A stretch of DNA of 45,000 nucleotides, taken from positions 1 through 45,000 of the forward strand of contig MCFG01000203.1 in assembly GCA_002104895.1 (NCBI GenBank), written 5' to 3'. Position 1 is the stretch's first letter. Each line of letters starts with the position of its first letter. Of the stretch, positions 39,247 through 45,000 are shown in pieces. Origin of the DNA: Anaeromyces robustus. Its lineage: Eukaryota; Neocallimastigomycota; Neocallimastigomycetes; Neocallimastigales; Neocallimastigaceae. Under the pieces are notes generated by a model that was not told the DNA's origin, made no database searches, and saw only the letters and a program-made list of their open reading frames with translations. A program made the translations under genes and the position numbers.

Positions 39247-39695
39247 TTTTAATATTTTTTTTATAACTTTTATTTAAAAGTTTTTTTTTTATTTTTTTAT
39301 TTTTTTATTTTTTTATTTTTTAAAGTTTTTTTTTTTTTATTTTTTTTTAATAATTTTTATTTTTTTTTTAATTTTTTTACTAATTTTTTTTTTAATTTTT
39401 TTTTTTTTAATTTTTTTTAATTTTTTTTTCTAATTTTTTTTCTAATTTTTTTTTTTTTTATTTTTCTAATTTTTTTTTATTTTTCTAATTTTTTTTTATT
39501 TTTCTAATTTTTTTACTAATTTTTTTTTTTAATTTTTTTTTTTAATTTTTTTTAATTTTTTTTTCTAATTTTTTTTCTAATTTTTTTTTTTTTTATTTTT
39601 CTAATTTTTTTTTATTTTTCTAATTTTTTTACTAATTTTTTTTTTAATTTTTTTTTCTAATTTTTTTTATTACTTTTTTAATAAAAGTTTTTTCT
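39247..39695 (+). repeat. T-rich array with higher-order duplication
   Basis: About 450 bp that is almost pure T on the plus strand, punctuated by TAA, CTAA and ACTAA. A block of roughly 130-140 bp starting near 39379 (ttactaattttttttt) is repeated starting near 39511, so a higher-order duplication sits on top of the simple repeat. No coding capacity. Confidence 0.8.
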
Positions 39696-40110
39696 ATACT
39701 TTTAAACATTTTAACATCGAGACTGATGTTTTGTTCCAAGTTAGTGCCTTGAAGGGGGATTATTATTATAATCGTAAGGGGACTTTAAGAAGCAAAGAGA
39801 GAATATTTGAAAAACTATGTGTTAAATGTGTATGTTAAGGTTTCTATCTTTCTTTTCTATCCTTAGATGTATCCTATACTACCACCATGCATGATATTTC
39901 AAAAAGCTTTTTCTTTTTTTTCCCTTATATTATATTATATATATGTTTATTCTATTCAACATCATTATCCAAGGTTATTTACACTTTTTTTTTTTCTGAT
40001 TCCATTAGGTAGGCTTTAATGCGGGTTAAGGTTCCGATTAAATTCTATGTCGGAATTAGGTGGGTCTATATATATATATAAAAATTTCGGTTCCATTCTG
40101 ATACACGTGA
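39696..40110. other. Less AT-rich block of unknown nature
   Basis: This segment has clearly higher G+C than its surroundings but no open frame. It includes words such as aagggggatt, cgtaaggggac and aatgcgggttaaggttccga. It may be the decayed 3' UTR or body of a retroelement next to the LINE at 40137. A B-box-like ggttccgatt is present, but no matching A-box was found. Confidence 0.45.
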
Positions 40111-40136
40111 TTTTTTTTTTTTTTTTTTTTTTTTTT

Positions 40137-41060
40137 AGACTAAAGGAAGAGAATACACTTCCATGTTTTTTATTTATTATTATAAAATAGTTATTAATAC
40201 ATTTAGATTAAGTGTACATAAATATAATAGATTAAAATAAGAAAAAATTACTATCTAAAAAAAAAAATCTATAACATAAATTTAATATAAAGAAAAATAT
40301 AAATAAATTTCTGAAATGATTATAATTTCAGTGTAGGGTACTGTTCGGATTTCACTTCTCTCTAAATAGTAATATATAATATAAAACAAAGAAGTAACAT
40401 CTGAATTAAAGATAGTGTGGTGTCCACTAATCTCTCCCTTGGGGAAACTTCATCATTTCTAGTAAAAGAAGATGACTCCAAAGGCCCTGTGGTTGAAATA
40501 ACATCGCGATTCGAGATATTATTATTATGTTTTATCGATTCGACGTCGACGCTCTTGGTAATAATGGGTGTTGGATTTATACCGAACAAATAACAACTCC
40601 AAAAAGCTGCATATGACTGGCACTGTTTTTTGTTAAATATTCAACCAACCCCAGGAATTATGGAACAGGAAGCTCCTTTGAACTTTTGTAAAGATGTTCA
40701 ATTAAATTCTTCCATTCCCCTTTATCGAAATGCAAGTTTTCCAGAACTGAAGTTCCACCAAGAAGGAATAGATATATTTTATGGTTGATATATTTTTTCA
40801 TATTCTAAGATTGAGGTGTAATTGTTATATAAAGAGTGTCTCTTTATTTTGTCTGCAAATATGATGAAGAGGTCATTGATGAAATCTAGTGAATTCCATC
40901 TAATAATACACATGATAAAAAGGAGATTAATACCATACTCTAGTAGCAGGAACATAACGACATAGGTGGAATGGGGACGACATCGAATCACCATATGCCT
41001 ATATAGCATCACCCTATAGGTTACACTTGTAATGTACGTATGGGAGATGGGTATCCATAT
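40137..41060 (-). mobile_element. Decayed 5'-truncated LINE, ORF2 C-terminus
   Basis: Minus-strand element with its poly-A tail as a T run at 40111-40136. Going 5' to 3' on the minus strand there is a knuckle-like remnant (CNL..GD, PFHLCRYV) with stops, then YLFLLGGTSVLENLHFDKGEW with a stop after ELPVP. A shifted frame CQSYAAFWSCYLFGINPTPI then leads into the open frame 40589-40362, ending SLIQMLLLCFILYITI. This order is typical of the last ~250 residues of LINE ORF2. At least two frame breaks show it is dead. It belongs to the same family as the debris at 15.9 kb and a different one from the copy at 41305. Confidence 0.65.
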
Positions 41061-41131
41061 GTTAGTCTAATTAATTAATTAAATAATTTATTTATTTATT
41101 TATTTTAAACACTTAAACGTATATTTTACAT

Positions 41132-41306
41132 GAAAAAAAAAATTCAAATATGTTCAAAAGTATAAAAAAAAAAAAATTCAATAAATATAAATATGTTCAA
41201 AAGTATAAAAAAAAAAAAAAAGAAAAATTAATATAAATATGTTCAAAAGTATAAAAAAAAAAAAAAAAAAATTCAATAAAAATAAATATGTTCAAAAGTA
41301 TAAATT

Positions 41307-41307
<1 letters not shown>
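41132..41307 (+). repeat. Tandem minisatellite, 43-49 bp unit
   Basis: atgttcaaaagtataaa recurs at 41150, 41193, 41239 and 41288, each followed by a variable A run and ttcaataaata. A further unit resumes at 42422-42466 on the other side of the LINE, so the array was interrupted by that insertion. Confidence 0.9.
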
Positions 41308-41355
<48 letters not shown>

Positions 41356-42421
41356 GCACACAATTTGTACGTCAACTTTATTGAATTTAAATATTAAAAT
41401 ACATGAATCATAAAAAAACACATAATGAAAAAAATGATATTAAAAAAAATAAAAAAAAACCAGTAAAATATAATAGATAATAATAAATAATACTGGAGGG
41501 AAAAAAAAAGTAGTATAATAATATTTAAAAACAATAAATCCATACAAGCCCTTAATTCTAAATATAGAATTAAAGTAAAATTGATCTATCCTATTCCACT
41601 TGGGTCGGAAATAGGATCGGCATTTGCCCTATTAGGCTGTCCTACTGTGTTATCAGCATTGACGTTCTTGGAGAGGTTGATTTTAAATGAATTGAGCAAT
41701 ATAGGTTGTTTTTTACAGACAACAGGCATGATATCATTCAATAGAGCCGCAGATCGCAACAAGAATGGGGATTTTGAATAAGTACCAGATTCAGTCTGAC
41801 ACTTAAACAAACATCCCCATTCCTTTTTTGTATGGACTATTGTTAATTCTATCACTAAAACCATAATCTCTACCACCAATTAAAAAAATATATATTCTAT
41901 ACCTATTAATTATTTTTTTATTACCTAATATATCTATATTACTTATACTATTATTACTACTTTTATAACCCTTAACAATATTATTTATTCTATTATCCAC
42001 ACTAGGGTTATTACTGGTCCTAACTAAACTATTAAAAAGACTATCTAAAAAACAAAAAAAATTTCTATCTAGATCAGAGAAGTGATCCATACGAAGATTT
42101 TTAAATAAGAAACAATTTATAAACCAATGATCAATTCTCTGATAACTCTCACAATGGAAACAACATGAACAACAATTAGGACAAGAATTATTAATCATTT
42201 TAGCAGCTTTAGCAACTCTAGCATCAATTTTATATCCACATCTTGCCCTAAGTATCCACCTAAAACCTTTGCTATATTCAGGAAATTCTAGATTAAGCTT
42301 TAAGTAACTTTTTGATTCTTCAAAGTTGTACATTTTATAAGTTTTAGCTTTAATTGATTTATCACTGTTCATGTCTCTGTCCCAATAGAATTTCATAATT
42401 TCTTTAGTAGAAGATGAAATA
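41305..42421 (-). mobile_element. 5'-truncated LINE inserted in a minisatellite
   Basis: Minus-strand element of ~1.1 kb with a 45-nt T run (poly-A) at 41308-41352. The 11-bp direct repeat aaaagtataaa lies at 41294-41304 and 42422-42432. The open frame 42396-41803 encodes the end of ORF2: FRWILRARCGYKIDARVAKA, then C72-x2-C75-x14-H90-x4-C95, a zf-RVT zinc knuckle of CCHC type. The sequence continues in another frame (41879-41586, EWGCLFKCQTESGTYSKSPF), so a frameshift near 41850 or a short overlap breaks it. No reverse transcriptase domain remains. Its last ~40 bp match the tiny insertion at 34981. Confidence 0.8.
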
Positions 42422-42466
42422 AAAAGTATAAAAAAAAAAATTCAATAAATATAAATATGTTCAATA

Positions 42467-42618
42467 TATTTTTTAATAATAGAATAGGGTTATTATAACA
42501 CTAAAACTAAAAAAAAAAAAAAAACAAAAAACAAAAAACAAAAATCTTTTTATTAATAATATTATTTAATATTTATATATTAATTATTTAGTTTATTATT
42601 GTTTATTAAAATATTTAT

Positions 42619-42652
<34 letters not shown>

Positions 42653-43028
42653 TTATTAATTTTATATATTAATTATGATAATATTTTTTTTTTTTTTTTT
42701 TTTTTTTTTGTAAAATAATATTACAAATTTATATATTTCATTAGAAATAAATTATGATGATGATAAGAAATAAATGATTATATATGTATAAATATAGTTT
42801 TAAAAAAATAAAATAAAATAAAATAAATAAATAAAATTAAATAATAAATAATAAATAAATAATTAAATAGAGAATCAAAAATAGAAAAAAGATTTATAAA
42901 ACAAAAAAGATTTTTTTTTATTTTTTATTTTATTTTATTTTATAAAGGTAATAAATAAAAAAAATTTGAATATAATAAATAAATTAAAATAAAAATGTTT
43001 AAATAAATAAATAATAAATTATTTTTTT
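42467..43028. other. AT-rich 3' flank of the Kin17-like gene
   Basis: Contains two long T runs (42620-42650 and 42686-42709) and AAAAC repeats near 42525. No gene seen. Confidence 0.5.
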
Positions 43029-44444
43029 TTAATATTTTCTTCTTTTAGAATTTGATTCTTTTTTTGAATCATCATCATGTCTATTACTGTGACTATGACT
43101 ACGGTGATGATGATGATGATGTTTACTACTACTATGTTTATGTTCACGACTTGAACTACGACTTCGGCTTCGACTACGACTATCATAACTTTTATTTCTA
43201 TGACTTTTATTATTTCTTTTATCTTCATCATCTTTATTATTTTCCCTTTCTCTTTCCTTTTCCTTTTCTCTTTCTTTTTCTTTTTCATATATATCATTAT
43301 CTTCATATCTTTCTTTTCTTTTTTTATCTTTTTTATATTCATTATTATTATCATTATCATTATTATTATCATTATTTTTAATATTTTGACTTTCATAGTT
43401 TTTATTGAAATTTGAGGAAGAAAATTTATTAATTCCATTGTTGTTGTTGTAATTATTATTATTATTATTTTTCTTCTTTTTACCTAAAATATCTTCTTTC
43501 ATTAAATAATCTAAATTACTAGTATATTTAGGTTTTGTAGTAGTAGAATTTGTAGTAGTTGATTTTTCTGATATAGTATTATTTTTTTCAGATGACATTT
43601 TTTTAGCTGCTTCTTTTAATACATTTTTTTTAACTAGTGCTTTTAATCCAAGAGCTGGTTTAGTGGATGATGATAATTTAAATCCTGTTCCCGTTTTAGG
43701 TGTTTGTTTAATAGATAAATCTAATTTAATTTTTTCTTCACTATTATTTCTTTTTAATTCTGTTGCAACCTTTAAAATAATTATTATATTATTTGGAATT
43801 TAAATATTATAGTAATATATAGTAATATATAGTAATATATTTAAATATACATATTAGTAATATGATCATATATCGATATATATATTATAATAATTTTTTT
43901 TTGTTATATTATTATTATATTTTATATATATATATATATTTAAATACTTACTGTTTCTTTATAATTATGTTGGCTTTTTGCTCTTTCAATTTGTTCCTGT
44001 ATTTGACGTTGTTCTCTTTCTTCTTCATCACGTTCACTTCTTTCTCTTCTTAAAAATGCTTCCTATTATTTTAATAATAATTAAAATGAATTAAAGGAAA
44101 TATATTATTATTATTGTTAAAATATATCTATTTATTAATGATTTATAAATTTGATAAATTTTATTTAAAATTTTTTTTTAAAAATAAAAAAAATAAAAAA
44201 AAATAGGAAAAAAAAAAAAAAAAAAAGAATTATTACTTGTCTTGCTAATGTTTCAGGTCTACGATCTATCCATTTTATAAACCATCCTTTTTCTGTTTCT
44301 TCTACTTCACAAATACCTTCTTTTCCAAGATATTTTACAAAATCGGTTAAAGTATTCCATATGGTAGCGTTCATGTGTAAATGATTTCTATCTGAAATGT
44401 ATTCTTGATATACAGTATTAGCACCAACACGACGTGTACCAAAT
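43029..44444 (-). CDS. Kin17-family nucleic-acid-binding protein, 3' exons (5' end outside window)
   Basis: Three exons on the minus strand, 44444-44237, 44062-43952 and 43769-43029, join in frame (introns GTAATA...TAG and GTAAGT...AAG). They encode ~353 residues. Exon one reads FGTRRVGANTVYQEYISDRN, then HMNATIWNTLTDFVKYLG and GWFIKWIDRRPETLARQ, the Kin17 winged-helix domain. Next is a charged coiled-coil-like segment (RRERSERDEEEREQRQIQEQ). The third exon carries FKLSSSTKPALGLKALVKKN and a long disordered tail with an RSRSRSRS block and a natural HHHHHH run. The N-terminal C2H2 zinc-finger exon expected for the family is not in the window; the intron runs past 45000. The C-terminal SH3-like (KOW) pair of animal Kin17 is absent, as in shorter fungal relatives. 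Probable role: chromatin or spliceosome-associated RNA/DNA binding in the nucleus. Confidence 0.9.
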
Positions 44445-44771
44445 CTAGTTTAATTATAAATAAAATTTTTAAATTTAATTATTTTTATTAAAAATTAAAA
44501 ACAAAATTCAATAACATTTCAAAAAAAAAAAAAAAAAAAAAAAAAATAATAATAATAATAATTTTTATAAATAAGATAAATAATTTTTTTTTTTTTTTAG
44601 AAATTTCTTCTATATTTGTTATAGAATTAAATGTAATATATATTTAAAATTTCTTCATTTTATTAATATTAAAGACTATTTGAATTTTTAGAGAAGAATT
44701 ATTATAAAATTTGAAATTTAATTGAAAATTTGAAAATAACTATTAAAATTTAAATTTAAATTTAATTTTTA

Positions 44772-44802
<31 letters not shown>

Positions 44803-45000
44803 TTATTTCTAATAATTTTTCTAAAATTTAGAATTAAAAACTAATATTTTATATTCAATTAATATGAATGAAAAAAAGAAAGCTTTTGTTAATATAAACA
44901 TATCATATTTTATAAATCTTTTAAATATTAATTTAAATTTCATTTTTTTTTTTTTTTAAATTTTAAAAAATGATATTTTATTAATACTACTATATTAATG
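44445..45000 (-). other. Partial intron of the Kin17-like gene
   Basis: AT-rich sequence upstream of the TAG acceptor at 44447-44445, with no coding sequence for the expected zinc finger. It contains (AAT)n and long A runs. At least 556 bp, unusually long beside the other introns here. Confidence 0.65.

Noticed and set aside
41581-41781. Plus-strand 66-codon frame with plausible composition
   Set aside because: Antisense to the LINE ORF2 end, whose zinc knuckle and poly-A tail fix the coding strand as minus.
43052-43415. Plus-strand and shifted minus frames opposite the Kin17 tail
   Set aside because: Low-complexity shadows; the Kin17 exons with matched splice phases define the true frame.

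Overview
The window looks like nuclear DNA of an anaerobic gut fungus (Neocallimastigomycota, the Neocallimastix/Piromyces/Anaeromyces group). The assignment is an inference from four things. Noncoding DNA is overwhelmingly A+T, with long homopolymers and (TTTA)n arrays. Genes carry short GT-AG introns. A CE1 feruloyl-type esterase at 17.4-18.6 kb has two tandem fungal dockerins, a hallmark of gut-fungal cellulosomes. A receptor at 4.2-6.9 kb fuses a bacterial-type solute-binding domain to a class C 7TM region, an architecture reported from this phylum.

Layout. 1-3.1 kb: two tandem alpha/beta-hydrolase paralogs; the first is cut by the window edge and lacks an intron the second keeps. 4.2-6.9 kb: the five-exon receptor, one of whose introns is almost pure (TTTA)n, followed at 7.6-7.9 kb by the orphaned C-terminal tail of a related receptor. 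8.5-10.2 kb (minus): a two-exon secreted M8 (leishmanolysin-like) metallopeptidase. 11.4-11.9 kb: a tRNA-like, A-tailed SINE with a perfect 11-bp target-site duplication. 12.6-13.25 kb: a small secreted protein resembling a stand-alone subtilisin propeptide/inhibitor I9. 14.3-14.8 kb: a broken Cys-containing gene. 15.8-16.85 kb: LINE debris. 17.4-18.6 kb (minus): the dockerin esterase. 18.6-27.1 kb: a long gene desert. 27.1-27.9 kb (minus): a Tubby/LURP-one/scramblase-like protein. 32.7-33.3 kb (minus): a two-helix membrane protein with a poly-Asn tail. 34.97-35.05 kb: a tiny LINE 3'-end insertion. 36.75-39.15 kb: two ~1.2-kb tandem units in which a purine/pyrimidine-skewed segment of about 65 bp is inverted in one unit. 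39.16-39.24 kb: tRNA-Ser(GCT), followed by a T-rich array. 40.1-42.4 kb: two minus-strand, 5'-truncated LINE copies. 43.0-44.4 kb (minus): three 3' exons of a Kin17-family nucleic-acid-binding protein running off the right edge.

The genes do not form an operon or an obvious cluster. A shared theme is the secretory pathway: secreted hydrolases, a secreted peptidase, a possible secreted peptidase inhibitor and a nutrient-type receptor suit a fungus that degrades plant fibre and senses solutes. Kin17 and the tRNA are housekeeping genes. The noncoding DNA is the more unusual part: a SINE, several LINE relics, perfect palindromes, a tandem duplication with an internal inversion, and long (TTTA)n arrays that all lie in the same strand orientation.
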